Made by a program: the position numbers and the translations under genes. Positions 1 through 9,392 of a stretch of DNA of 64,000 nucleotides are shown piece after piece. The stretch lies in contig NC_089325.1 of NCBI RefSeq assembly GCF_036669915.1, positions 2,949,347-3,013,346 on the forward strand. The letters run 5' to 3'. The notes beneath the pieces were generated by a model that saw only the letters and a list, made by a program, of their open reading frames with translations, searched no databases and was not told the DNA's origin. This DNA comes from Pocillopora verrucosa (Eukaryota > Cnidaria > Anthozoa > Scleractinia > Pocilloporidae). The first letter of the stretch is position 1. Every line of letters starts with the position of its first letter.

Positions 1-689
1 AATTTTGCCGCTTGAATTGAAAGTAAAGTTCATTTGAATTGCTTTCGTATGTATTTCTGACGGTTTTAAATCTACCTGCTTGATTTATATCGGTTACGCT
101 TCATGTTGACAAGTCCCTCAAAATGGCGGCCAAACTTGGAGATTGCCGAAAATTAGGTAGGTTCACGGAGTTATAAAGTTCTCGTATAGGTCGGGCCGCA
201 AAGTTTTTTTCTGTAGTTACCTTTTCTATGGCACCTACTTCCTAGCTATGTTAGTTGGATCAGTTAAGAACACCTCACTTTTTCAAAAATTTACCTTGAA
301 TTTGATCGGTTTTGGCGTGTGTGATTTAGGCGAACCGATAAGGTGTTGTTCAAGTCTTCCTGTTTCCTTGATTGACACGTGATGGTTACGAAAGTCGCCT
401 CGATGGATAAGTTAGAGTTAATATACATGGCTGTGGTATTTGTTTTTTGCTGAGTTCCGTAGTTTTTTGTAAATTGTCCTCCAAAGTTGTATGAAATTAA
501 AGTCTTGAAAAGTGTCACGACAAGCCTTCGCTCGAGTGAAATTTAATTTCCGTAAAACTCTGAAAAATAAAGAGATCCGATCAAACTGATTGTGGTTTTA
601 GTATAGGTACATGAATGTCTTACAACACACGAGAAACGAGCGAAATCCGTGTCTCAAGCAAAATCGACCGGACCGCTCTTACAGAGACA
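1..689. other. left flank, no gene recognised
   Basis: No open frame here resembles a known protein. The stretch is AT-rich and non-repetitive within the window. It ends where the sequence found again near 12.1 and 19.7 kb begins, so it marks the left edge of the duplicated array. Confidence 0.5.
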
Positions 690-1203
690 CTCCCTTAAGT
701 GTTACTAACGCTGTTTTGAAAACACTGTGCTTTTCAAATTACCAGTGTCTGGTTAGGTTTAAACGAAATGCGAATTTGCAGTTAGAGTTTGGGTTGGCAG
801 TTAGAGTACACGGGCCTTAAAGCGAGCACTCAGTAGTTTCAGAGTCGGAGTTCTACCGTATCACGAGTCAGGTTCGCACCTTGGTCGGGTTAGGCGTTAA
901 GATAACGGCGTAATTCGTGATTTCATTCGTCTATACACACGAACTTTCATGTTTTTGGATATTACCGGTATATATTATAACCAACCATAATAAAACTACT
1001 AACACATCGACAAGATGTCTACCTTTGCGTTCGTACAGTAGTCTCACATTGCCAGTAACGCAATTGTAAGAATGATCAACTGGCTATCTCTGGGTCTATA
1101 TAATGGGAAATTGCCATAGAGCAAGTAGCGCAATGACTTAACGGCTACCTTTGCGTTAGTATTAAAGGGGAATCTTATCTAACCAGTAAAGTAATGACTT
1201 CAC
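690..1203 (+). repeat. segmental duplication, upstream flank of unit 1
   Basis: This block recurs almost unchanged at about 12095-12600 and 19724-20230. It is the 5' flank of each dioxygenase unit. It contains degenerate copies of a roughly 61-bp repeat whose core reads GACTTAACGGCTAC. It ends in the GACTTCAC target-site copy at the left end of the inserted element. Confidence 0.85.
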
Positions 1204-1214
1204 GGGGGTGTCAC

Positions 1215-1310
1215 GATAGCTAAGACCTAAGACCTAAGACCTAAGACCCCTCAAAAAATTAAGACCCCTCGATCACTAAGACCTCTCGAAAACTAAGACC
1301 CCTCGAAAGA
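1215..1310 (+). repeat. CTAAGACC-rich subterminal repeat
   Basis: Short direct repeats of CTAAGACC and AAGACCCCTCGA begin next to the left terminus. They recur at the same place in the other two copies (about 12615-12710 and 20245-20335). An inverted version (GAGGGGTCTTAG) occurs at about 1755-1785. Confidence 0.7.
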
Positions 1311-1785
1311 CTGGTGCAGGATTCAGGTTTTCGCACTTGAAAAAAAAATACAAAACTAAGACCCCTATTTTAATTCATGGCTCATTACAGCGCAACACTT
1401 GACTACAGTTCGAGTCACGACTTTTGAGAAACGTGACACATCGAGAGCATTCTTTGCTGCGCTGACGTAAGAAACTATGAATTACGCGCTCCTAATTCAG
1501 GCCACGTCCACTCTAATGTGTGGTGAATTTTATTCATTAAGAAAAGAGAAACAGAAAGCTCACTTTTTCATTCTGAATTAAATATAGTGTAAATTCAGCA
1601 GTGAAAAGTTTACTTATCTATATTCTACGTTTAATTTTGCAGCTCAATAGCCTGAATGTATACACCTCAAGTAAAATTCACAATCTCTCCGGGTTGAATA
1701 GATCACCTTGGCTTCTTCTTTCTTTTAAAATATTCCGAACCCAAAAGTTTTTCGAGGGGTCTTAGTTTTCGAGGGGTCTTAGGTC

Positions 1786-2270
1786 TCACAGCATGAAATC
1801 GCAAATTTACGCATCTTTAACTCTTGCATAAAGAAACGTAAATATAAAGCCTCTTCTTTAGGGACAAGTTCCACGTTCCGTAAAGATGCGTAATTGCAAA
1901 GAAAGCGTAAAGACTGCGTAAAGGATATTAAATGTTCGTAAAGGATAAGGTAAAGTTTCCGCACAGCCCCATACTATTGTAAAACAAATCTGTTTTCCCA
2001 ACGGAAATGTATTGTTTTTGTCATTGTTTTCTATGTTCAAGAACTGAATGCATAATGTAGGATGGGGCTGTGCGGAAATTTTACCCTCATCCATCTTCAG
2101 TAGAATTACCGAGGTATTTTGACCAGTTTCGCTTTTAACACTTTACGCGTCTTTAATATTCTTTACGCATCTTTACTCACTGTTCTTTACGAACCTTTAA
2201 GATTCTTTAACATTCTTTACGCACAATCAATCTTTACGCGCCGTTAATTCTCTTTACGAATCTTGATTAT
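1786..2270. repeat. cluster of CGTAAA motifs in both orientations
   Basis: About twelve copies of CGTAAA or TTTACG, usually extended to CGTAAAG, are packed into this stretch. The first half favours CGTAAAG and the second half CTTTACG. Comparable clusters lie just inside the right end of all three insertions. They look like subterminal binding repeats of a DNA transposon. The MITE at 1949-2085 splits the cluster. Confidence 0.65.
1949..2085. mobile_element. small MITE with about 22-bp inverted termini
   Basis: The ends are inverted copies of GGTAAARTTTCCGCACAGCC around an AT-rich core of about 90 bp with no coding potential. It sits inside the CGTAAA cluster. A target duplication is not clear. 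Confidence 0.65.
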
Positions 2271-3243
2271 CAATATTTTGCCTTCACTACACAACCGAAC
2301 ACACTCAAAGGTTGAGGCATGGGCGCGTTGGTCAGCTAGGCCCAAGATATATTTTAATTGTGACAATGAGTTTACAACAAAGTGGATAAGAGATACATCA
2401 AGTAACGTCCTACAGGCGCCAAAGCCGGACACGTAAACCCCAAAAACCTCTTGTTAGGAAAATAGGGACCGTGTACCCCCGACCAACTGCAGTGGCGCCA
2501 CCTTTGGGGTTTTAAGGTTGATCTATAAACAATGAAGAGAATGAAGAAAACAAATCATATCAGGCTAATTACACAATAAAAATAAACCTTATGGGAAAGT
2601 GCTAGTGGCAAGGCTGACCGTAGAATGCCACAAGTTTCTCAACGGTCTCTTCTTACAAACATACTACCCATGAGCCTTCGCGTACTACACTCGCACCCAG
2701 TTCTCTGTTCCGTGTCGGCAAAATATTAATTTGTGTCAATACCGATTATCACAAATTACATGGTTCTAGCATTGTTTTAGTCCTCCGGACGTTTGATGAA
2801 GAGTCCCTGGGGACGAAAATACATAGAAACGAGGCTGCCGCAGATCGGCAGGAGAGTATAAGAGGTAATTGCCCCCGCAGGGTTTTTGGCCCCAGAGGGC
2901 CAAAAACCCGAGGAGGCACCTTAGGACTCCCCGCGTAATATAGAGGAAGACTGGAGAAGAGAAAATGTAGGTATTTTCGGTAGATCGTAACCAGAAAAAA
3001 TCTCGATTTGATCGCTTGCACGGCCGCAAGGTATCAACGTTTTTCCCGCAAATGGTCATGGGCGGCCAGCAAAAACGCGCGCGAGTACTATTGGGATCGG
3101 CGTCTTTGATACAAGCTTTGTCCTTGTCGAGATTTCGAGTTAAGCGTCCCTGAAAAGCGTCGAGAAGCGTTTCCAAGTCCAACGGTAAGTGTGTATAGCA
3201 TCTTTCTAACAATCTACGTTTCAACGCAGACAAATGCGAATCT
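2271..3243. other. no gene recognised
   Basis: Open frames here (for example on the minus strand between 2766 and 3254) have no recognisable domain and no repeat partner in the window. The stretch lies inside the composite insertion, between the CGTAAA cluster and the LINE tail. Confidence 0.4.
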
Positions 3244-4085
3244 ATGCGAATCACGCATTTACGCGATAAGTCGGTAACTAATTATTTCTTAGAAAAGCCC
3301 CTGAAAGACGTGACTAATTTTAAAGATCTCGGTGTCACACTAACTAGAGATCTTTCATGGGGCCATCACATAAGTATCACTGTCAATAAAGCGAACAAAG
3401 TTTTAGGTTCCATTAAACGCTCAGTAGGCACCGCTAACACAAATGTTTTTTCTATGCTGTACATGTCTCTGGTACGGCCAATCTTGGAATATGCGGTACC
3501 TGTTTGGTGTCCTTACCTTGTTAAGGACATCCATGCCCTTGAAAATGTACAGCGAAGAGCCTCAAGACTCGCTTTAAATCAACGCAAAGGAGAAATGTCC
3601 TATGAAGACCGATGCAAACTGTTAAAATGGCCCACTCTCTCTGACCGTAGAACTTACTTATCTTTAGTCGAATGTTATAAGATAGTTTTTGGTTTTTATC
3701 ATTTAAATTTTGAAGACTTCTTTGATATTGCCACGATTCGGTCTACGAGAGCAAATCATCAATACAAACTCTATATTAAACCAGCTAGACTTAATTGTTA
3801 CAAAAATTCTTTTTTTATTAGGATTGTCAAATTATGGAACGAGTTACCGGGTGATATAGTGGAAGCTGACAGCTTTCAGCATTTTAAATCTAAACTTAAA
3901 TCGTACTTAAATATTTGATTGTAATGATTTTGATTTATATTTTGTCTTTTCTTTTAAGGGAGTTTTTACACAGGGATAACCTCTTAACTTCCTTTTCTAG
4001 AAGTATTTTCTTTTTAGTTTTATTTGTATATAATAGTTATCATCTGCTTCTGGAATAAATAAAGTATGTATGTATGTATGTATGT
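3244..4085 (+). mobile_element. 5'-truncated LINE, C-terminal reverse transcriptase end
   Basis: An open frame at 3244-3918 encodes 224 residues that match the C-terminal part of CR1/Jockey-type non-LTR reverse transcriptases. It has a FKDLGVTLTRDLSW segment, then SLVRPILEYAVPVWCPY, then ENVQRRASRLAL, and ends with FFIRIVKLWNELP. The catalytic FADD-type palm motif lies upstream of the truncation and is absent. The 3' end has AATAAATAAA followed by (GTAT)n, a normal LINE tail. It is a dead-on-arrival insertion nested in the composite element. The first codons may belong to host sequence rather than the LINE. Confidence 0.85.
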
Positions 4086-4874
4086 AACAATTAAAGGTAG
4101 TTTTGAGTTTAAAAGGTGATCAAAATCCGTCAAAAGAGAAACAGTTGTGTGAAGTCTCGATCGAAGGCGGCGGAGGGTCCACAGCTCAGTCAGCTAACGT
4201 GAGAACTTAAAGCAAAGAACTTGCAGCATAATTAAAGTATAACCAGATATCAAATACATGAAAAAGTTGAGCTTCTAACTCGTTTGCTTTGATGTTGGAT
4301 TATTCTCAGAGTTATAGAGTTTCATTTGTGTTATACAGAAGTTAATACAGAAATAATTTCACCGATGCTCAGAAGACGGTGTAAGTTTAGCATTTTGACC
4401 GAAAGACTCGGTTAACTCCGATTTGTCAGCCGCAAATCAAGCTTATTGCACAAAGCCGAAAGACTCGGCAATTTCTGGATTTGTCAGAGGCAAGTCTGCC
4501 ACCTATAACATTCCAATGTCAAAACTCACCCAAGTCCCTACATTCTGCTTCTTCTTGATCGTGAAGAACAAACAAATCCTAAGTTGAACCACACAGCAAA
4601 AAAAAAAACATCCCAAGCACTTCCCAAAACTACATTTTGTACACTTGTAGTATTTTGAGATCCAAAATTATTAAAACCAAAGTACTGAGCGCAATTCCGT
4701 AACAACATAACAGAAAAATTACACAACTGTAATCAACAAGCCCAACTCAAAAAAAAAACAATAGAAAATGGTACTGTAGGGCGGGGGCAGCTCTAGTGAG
4801 AACTATGACTAGTTTAGTTCGTGTAGTGTGATCGTCCGGATGAGTGTAGTCCTGAAAAGAACTGTTGTTGGTTT
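4086..4874. other. no gene recognised
   Basis: AT-rich sequence with A-runs near 4600 and 4750. CCGAAAGACTCGG-type motifs occur twice between about 4395 and 4475. Nothing coding is supported. Confidence 0.4.
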
Positions 4875-5047
4875 AGTGTTAACAACTGAGTTGAAAACGT
4901 AAATTAGCCACCGTAAAGAGTTAAAAGGCTGACGTTTCGAGCGTTAGCCCTTCGTTAATCGCTCTGATGAAGGGCTAACGCTCGAAACGTCAGCCTTTTA
5001 ACTCTTTACGGTGGCTAATTTACGTTTTCAACTCAGTTGTTAACACT
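4875..5047. repeat. perfect 79-bp-arm inverted repeat with hammerhead-like core
   Basis: The arms at 4875-4953 and 4969-5047 are perfect reverse complements around a 15-bp spacer. On the plus strand the junction carries CTGATGA (4964-4970), then a potential GGGC/GCTC stem, then GAAAC (4984-4988). That is the order of the hammerhead ribozyme core known from Penelope-like elements. Stem I is not evident, so catalysis is doubtful. Confidence 0.75.
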
Positions 5048-5199
5048 TAATTACGTCTTTAATTCGGACGAATCTTCCGACAAGTTCGGTACTGTTTGAT
5101 AAAGGATCGTGTTCACGAGACTGCAATGAGCCTATCAGAAGGTGAGACATATATTTGTATTCATGACGCGAATAGTAGCGTCCTTTTGGCGTCGTTTGC

Positions 5200-5425
5200 G
5201 ATTACTCCTGGCTTTACTTTTAACGTGTGAAGTCATCTGTGGACTATTTTTCTTTCAAAATGTCATGAATTTCCGACCTTTACTCCTGGCCTTACTTTTG
5301 GCGTGTGAAGTGATCTGTGGACTCTTTTTCTTTCAAAATGTCAAGGACTTCCGGCCTTTATTCCTGGTTTTGGCGTGTGAAGTGATCTGTGAACTCTTTT
5401 TCTTTCAAAATGTCAAGAATTTCCG
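5200..5425 (+). repeat. tandem repeat, 78/78/72 bp, covering a start-codon region
   Basis: Three head-to-tail units each contain GCGTGTGAAGTGATCTGTG (or a near variant), a T-rich run and CAAAATGTCA. The last unit runs into the open frame starting at 5410, so the repeat triplicates the upstream and start region of that frame. The same three units recur at about 13015-13220. They are missing from the unit 3 insertion. Read through in one frame the repeat gives a hydrophobic peptide, probably by chance. Confidence 0.75.
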
Positions 5426-5607
5426 ACCACATCAGCGTGAGCGACAGTTTTACTGTGCTACTGGACGATTCTTTGAAAGAAAGCCAATCATTAAGAGAAC
5501 AATTGAGGCAGCAAAATGCCTTAAAGTTCGAAGAGCTTTCAAACAAAGTGGACTCTTTGTGCAAACTTGTCGCCGAGAAAAACTCGGGCAGCAAGGAAAC
5601 GAAATAA
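5410..5607 (+). CDS. captured or relic coding fragment, 65 residues
   Basis: The frame starts with MSRISDHISVSDSF and continues through a charged, probably coiled-coil stretch (SLKESQSLREQLRQ, then LKFEELSNKVDSLCKLVAE) to a stop after GSKETK. A second copy lies at 23032-23211 in the unit 3 insertion. That copy keeps two extra residues (RG) after LRQ and has an earlier stop. After the stop in this copy, another frame still reads KVHVPTSCAKPMRHFVYLC, which suggests that a longer reading frame was broken here. I do not recognise the family. It may be the N-terminal end of a transposon-encoded or captured host protein. No function is assigned. Confidence 0.45.
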   Translation: MSRISDHISVSDSFTVLLDDSLKESQSLREQLRQQNALKFEELSNKVDSLCKLVAEKNSGSKETK

Positions 5608-5894
5608 AAGAAAGGTAACAAAGGTTCATGTGCCTACAAGCTGTGCGAAACCAATGAGACATTTTGTATATCTATGTAAAAATATTTATATTTATGATAT
5701 TTGTATTTTTCAGTTCTTATCCTGTGTATATAAACCTCTTGCTACGTTACTGTGAAAATTACAAAATCAAGTTAAAGAGTTATGACAATAAAATAAATTG
5801 CAATGTGTAAAACACGAGTTGTTATATATGGATCAGTCCTTGAAAGGCATGTACAGCATCGTTTTACAGAAGCGTAAAATATCGCAAACGTTCG

Positions 5895-7174
5895 GCATAG
5901 GGTAAAATATGGACTGGACTATTTTTTGGACCATTTTTTGGACCATTTTTTGGACTATTTTTTTTGGACCATTTTGAAGGGGGGAAGCACACCATTAGTA
6001 CTGAGGGAGGGTAGGATGAAGTCTATCAGTACTAAGAGAGGGGTGGGAGGTGGAGTGTTATTACTCAGGGAGGGGTGTGAGACGGACAATTACTACGCAG
6101 GGAGGGGTGAGAGGTGGTTGTAATGGTGAACACTACTGGTTAATGGAGCTTTAACTCGATCACACAAACAATTTTGATTGGTTTTTCGTCTGAGTTTTTG
6201 TATGTTAAAATTTTAGCGCTTGGCCGCTGCGTTTCTTCATTTTTTTGTCATGCGAAAGCGAAACTGCCACGAAACACTGGACTTCTACGTTTTGCCGACG
6301 GAAATTATCAGTAAGCAACAGTAGCCACCATAGTTCCACTTCGCAGGCTTCATAGGTTTTAACGCAAGAACTGATCGACAGCCGATTGGGCAAATTGGAA
6401 AACAAACCTAGGGGAGTCGCGAGGAATACCTGGTCGCGATTTCCGGTGTCGGTGATTATCTCCTTTGTTTGCGAAACAGATGAAATCGAAATTTGCGCTT
6501 TCCCATTTTGAGAGAACAGCAGTGTTTTTGGTCGATTCGAGAACATGGATTCCTCTTCGAAATCGTTCGCTGATGATTTTATATAAACTTTAAAATTGCG
6601 ATAGCGCTTGTGAATTCTAAATGCTGCTAAGTTAAGACCGGAAATTCCGTGATCTCGTTTGATAAGATCTATGACAAAAGGAAGATAGTTAAGGTAGTAA
6701 TTACATACTGTATACACAAAGGGAAATTTGAAGCAACTGATGGTGCACAAGTTGACTCAAAAGGCGCACGCATAACTCAACAGTGGAGGATCGTAAACGC
6801 GATATTTTCAATACAAATTAAAGTCCAGTGTTTACGTGGCAGTTTTGCTTTCGCATGACAAAAAAAAATGAAGAAACGCCGCGGCCCGGCGCTAAAATTT
6901 TGACATACAAAAACTCAGTCGAAAAACCAATTAAAATTGTTTGTACGATCGATTTAAAGCTCCATTAGCTAGCAGTGTTTCCTATTACAACCACCTCCCA
7001 CCCCTCTCTGCGTAGTAATAGTCCGTCTCACACCCCTCCCTAAGTAATAACACTCCACCTCCCACCCCTCTCTTGGTACTGATAGACTTCATCCTACCCC
7101 TCCCTCAGTACTAATGGTGTGCTCCCCCTTCAAAATGGTCCAAAAAATAGTCCAGTCCATATTTTACCCTATGC
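5895..7174. mobile_element. foldback element with 350-390 bp inverted termini
   Basis: The left arm (5895-6283) and right arm (6821-7174) are inverted copies, about 90 percent alike by eye. Both begin GCATAGGGTAAAATATGG. The arms carry a 16-bp tandem repeat of GGACCATTTTTT type, longer in the left arm, and several GGGAGGGGTG-type G-runs. The core of about 540 bp has one 181-codon minus-strand frame (6205-6750) with no recognisable domain. It is absent from the unit 2 and unit 3 insertions, so it arrived in unit 1 alone. Confidence 0.75.
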
Positions 7175-7179
7175 CCATT

Positions 7180-7440
7180 TACGATAGTTTAATAACGCGT
7201 AAAGATCGCCTTTCTGATCGCTTTACAGTCGCCGTAAAATATCGTAAATATTCTCTATGCGACTTTTTTCAAGGCACGTAAAGATAACGTTTTTAGTCTC
7301 TCTCCGTGATCTTTACGTACTATCGTTTTCAATGCGTAAAGACATTCTTTACGAGAGTATAAAGAAGTTCGTAAAGACGCGTAAAGAGGATCTTAAAGCT
7401 TTCTTCACGGCATCTTAACGGATTCGTAAATTTATCAGTT
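7180..7440. repeat. right-end CGTAAA motif cluster, copy 1
   Basis: About ten CGTAAA/TTTACG motifs occur in 260 bp, several extended to GCGTAAAGA or TCTTTACG. The cluster lies just inside the right terminus of the composite insertion. It is conserved at about 13500-13760 and 23690-23940. Confidence 0.7.
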
Positions 7441-7484
7441 CATGCTGTGTCTTAGGTCTTAGCTTTCGTGACCCCCGACTTAAC

Positions 7485-7588
7485 GGCAACATTTACGTAC
7501 GCATAATAGGAGATTCTAAGATAGCCAATAACGCAACGACTTAACGGCTACTTTTGAACCAATAAATATCATTTTCATCAAACAGGTT
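7485..7588 (+). promoter_or_regulatory. 5' flank of dioxygenase copy 1
   Basis: Only about 105 bp separate the end of the insertion from the ATG. The stretch holds two degenerate copies of the roughly 61-bp repeat (GACTTAACGGC core) and a run reading CCAATAAATATCATTTTC. It is the only upstream sequence shared by all four paralogues. A TATA box or initiator cannot be assigned with confidence. Confidence 0.4.
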
Positions 7589-9392
7589 ATGTTAACGTTC
7601 GTCTCTACGTTGGCCTGGAGGCAGTCATCTCGGTTCTGTCATATCAGGCCGATCAAACATGCCACTTCTAATGTCTTGTCTACAAAAACAAGTTCAGTAA
7701 CAGGCAGAATTTTTGAGCGAATTCCTAAAGAGGAGCTGGCACCGACAACCAGACCACGGGTGCGAAACAGGGAGTTTCTCCCAGGCTCGACGGGTGACGG
7801 ATTCCCAGAGTACTTGGCAGAGCCAAGTGACTCTTTCCCGCACGGAGTGCGCGTCAAAACTAGAGATCAGTCCTCACTCTCAGAAATGGGTGCAAATTGC
7901 ATGGAGTACATAAAGAAGAACCTTACCGATAGGCAGGCGATATTGTTCCGCGGAATTCCAGCTGATACAGCAGAGGACTTCTTGGCCTTAACCCAAGGAA
8001 TGCGAGGCAAGCCTCTGAGCTACGAGGGTGGTGCTGTACCCAGACCCAAGGAATTGAAAAATTCTGACATCTACTTTTCCAGTGCTGAACCTGGAGCGTA
8101 CACCATCGAGTTACACAATGAAATGCCATATCTCAAGACTTTCCCCAGGAAGGTATTTTTAGACTAAAACACAGACTAATAATGCTGAGACACCAGGGTA
8201 TTTTGAGGGCGCTCCTCACCACCCCACTCAGTCACCAGGTTTATGATGCGCTATCACTAATTCAGTAGTTCTTTCGCTCATCCATACATTCCTTCATTCG
8301 TGGATAAGTTAACTCGTACTTTGGTTTATTTGCTCCCTTAATCAGTTCGTTCTCCCATCTGTTCAATCGTTTACCCATTTATTCGATTATTCGTTGTCTT
8401 GTTCACTTATTTACATGTTCTCTTGTTCATCCGTTCATTTGCTAATCCTCTCATTTACCCTTTCGATTATTGCTTCATTAGTCAATTGGTTCTTTGCTTC
8501 ATTGCTTCACAGGTTCATTTGGTTTGTTCGCTAATACGATTATTTTTTTTTATCCACTCGTCGATTCTTCCATTCCTTTATCCGTCCATTAACTTTTCTC
8601 ATGCATTAATTGGTCTTCTTTAGATTTTCTTTTTCTGCCTAAAAGAGCCTGGCGAGAGTTGTGGTGGCGAGACTCCTTTGGCTAAATGCAGCGACATTGT
8701 ATCCAAACTTGATCCCGAAGTCGTAAAAAAGTTCGAGGCAAAAGGAGTCATGTATGTACGACATCTGCCGGATAAATCACGGTCAGACTACATGCCCTGG
8801 CAGCATCAGTTTTACACTGAAGACAGAAAGGTAATACAACTTGGTTCACATCAGGAATCCAGTGTCAGAATTGATTGTCCTTTAAAGACAAAAAAAAATT
8901 TTGGAGATTTCAAAAGAAAATGACGATTTTCAGTCTCGAAGCCGGTTATTGAATTTACATTGATGACCTTATTTACTCTTTTAGGCAGCAGAAATAAGAG
9001 CACAGCAGCGAGGTAACACTGTAAGATGGGACGATAACGGTGATATGTACCTGACTTACACCGCGCCGGCCTTTCTTTCTCATCCAGTAACAGGAGAAAA
9101 AATCTGGTTCAACCAAGTAACAAGTTCCCACTGTACTTACTCGAAAGCACTGCCACAGTACAAAGATTCTCATCTCCCGGATGAGAAATATCCCCATAAC
9201 ACCTATTATGGAGACGGAAGTGACATCGAACCGGAAGTGTTGCAACACCTCAGAGCAGTTTCATGGTCATGCGCAGTTGGGTTCCGATGGAAGAAGGGTG
9301 ATTTAATAGCGCTTGATAATCTGAACGTTCAGCATGGACGAATGGCCTTCACGGGAGAGAGAAAATTACTGGTGCATATGACGGCAGATTAA
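7589..9392 (+). CDS. TauD/TfdA-like Fe(II)/2-oxoglutarate dioxygenase, copy 1
   Basis: Three exons join in phase 0: 7589-8152, 8624-8830 and 8985-9392, giving 392 residues. The family couples 2-oxoglutarate and O2 to substrate oxidation. The substrate cannot be read from sequence. Metal ligands are an HxE pair (His176-Asn-Glu178) at the end of exon 1 and a distal His374. Arg383, nine residues on, should bind 2-oxoglutarate. A FRGIP segment marks the jelly-roll start, and IFFFCLKEPGE with GGETPL spans the exon 1-2 join, as in plant clavaminate synthase-like proteins. The first 39 residues are basic, Ser/Thr-rich and almost free of acids, so a mitochondrial presequence is possible (inference). 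Splice sites are GT/AG. It is the first of four tandem copies. Confidence 0.85.
8153..8623 (+). other. intron 1 of copy 1, unexpanded satellite precursor
   Basis: T-rich intron with degenerate TTCATTCG/TTCACTTA-type octamers. It lacks the long octamer array present at this position in units 2 and 3, and resembles intron 1 of pseudogene unit 4. Confidence 0.6.

Larger units (their letters stand above)
1204..7476 (+). mobile_element. composite terminal-inverted-repeat insertion, copy 1 (6.3 kb)
   Basis: The left end reads GGGGGTGTCACGATAGCTAA. The right end, read on the other strand, is GGGGGTCACGAAAGCTAA, and both run on into repeats of CTAAGAC. It is flanked by GACTTCAC (1196-1203) and GACTTAAC (7477-7484), and unit 4 has a single GACTTAAC at 29035-29042. 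The duplication is therefore 8 bp with one mismatch, or a perfect 5 bp if the ends are drawn differently. No transposase was found, so it is non-autonomous. A MITE, a LINE tail, a 79-bp palindrome and a foldback element are nested inside. An 8-bp duplication would suit a hAT-type element, but the superfamily is not established. Confidence 0.75.

Noticed and set aside
2790..2830. TTGATGAAGA...GGGACGAAAA, resembling a hammerhead core
   Set aside because: The essential first C is T, extra bases separate the core from the stem, and no stem I or III is visible. Not supported as a ribozyme.
2766..3254. 162-codon minus-strand frame before the LINE
   Set aside because: No recognisable motif, no repeat copy, and composition typical of chance frames.
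5142..5618. 158-codon hydrophobic frame repeating LLLACEVICGLFFFQNV
   Set aside because: It is one reading of the 72-78 bp tandem repeat and overlaps the MSRISD fragment in a different frame. No sign of a real membrane protein.
6205..6750. 181-codon minus-strand frame in the foldback element core
   Set aside because: Partly encoded by an inverted-repeat arm, no recognisable domain, and absent from the other copies. Not enough to call a gene.
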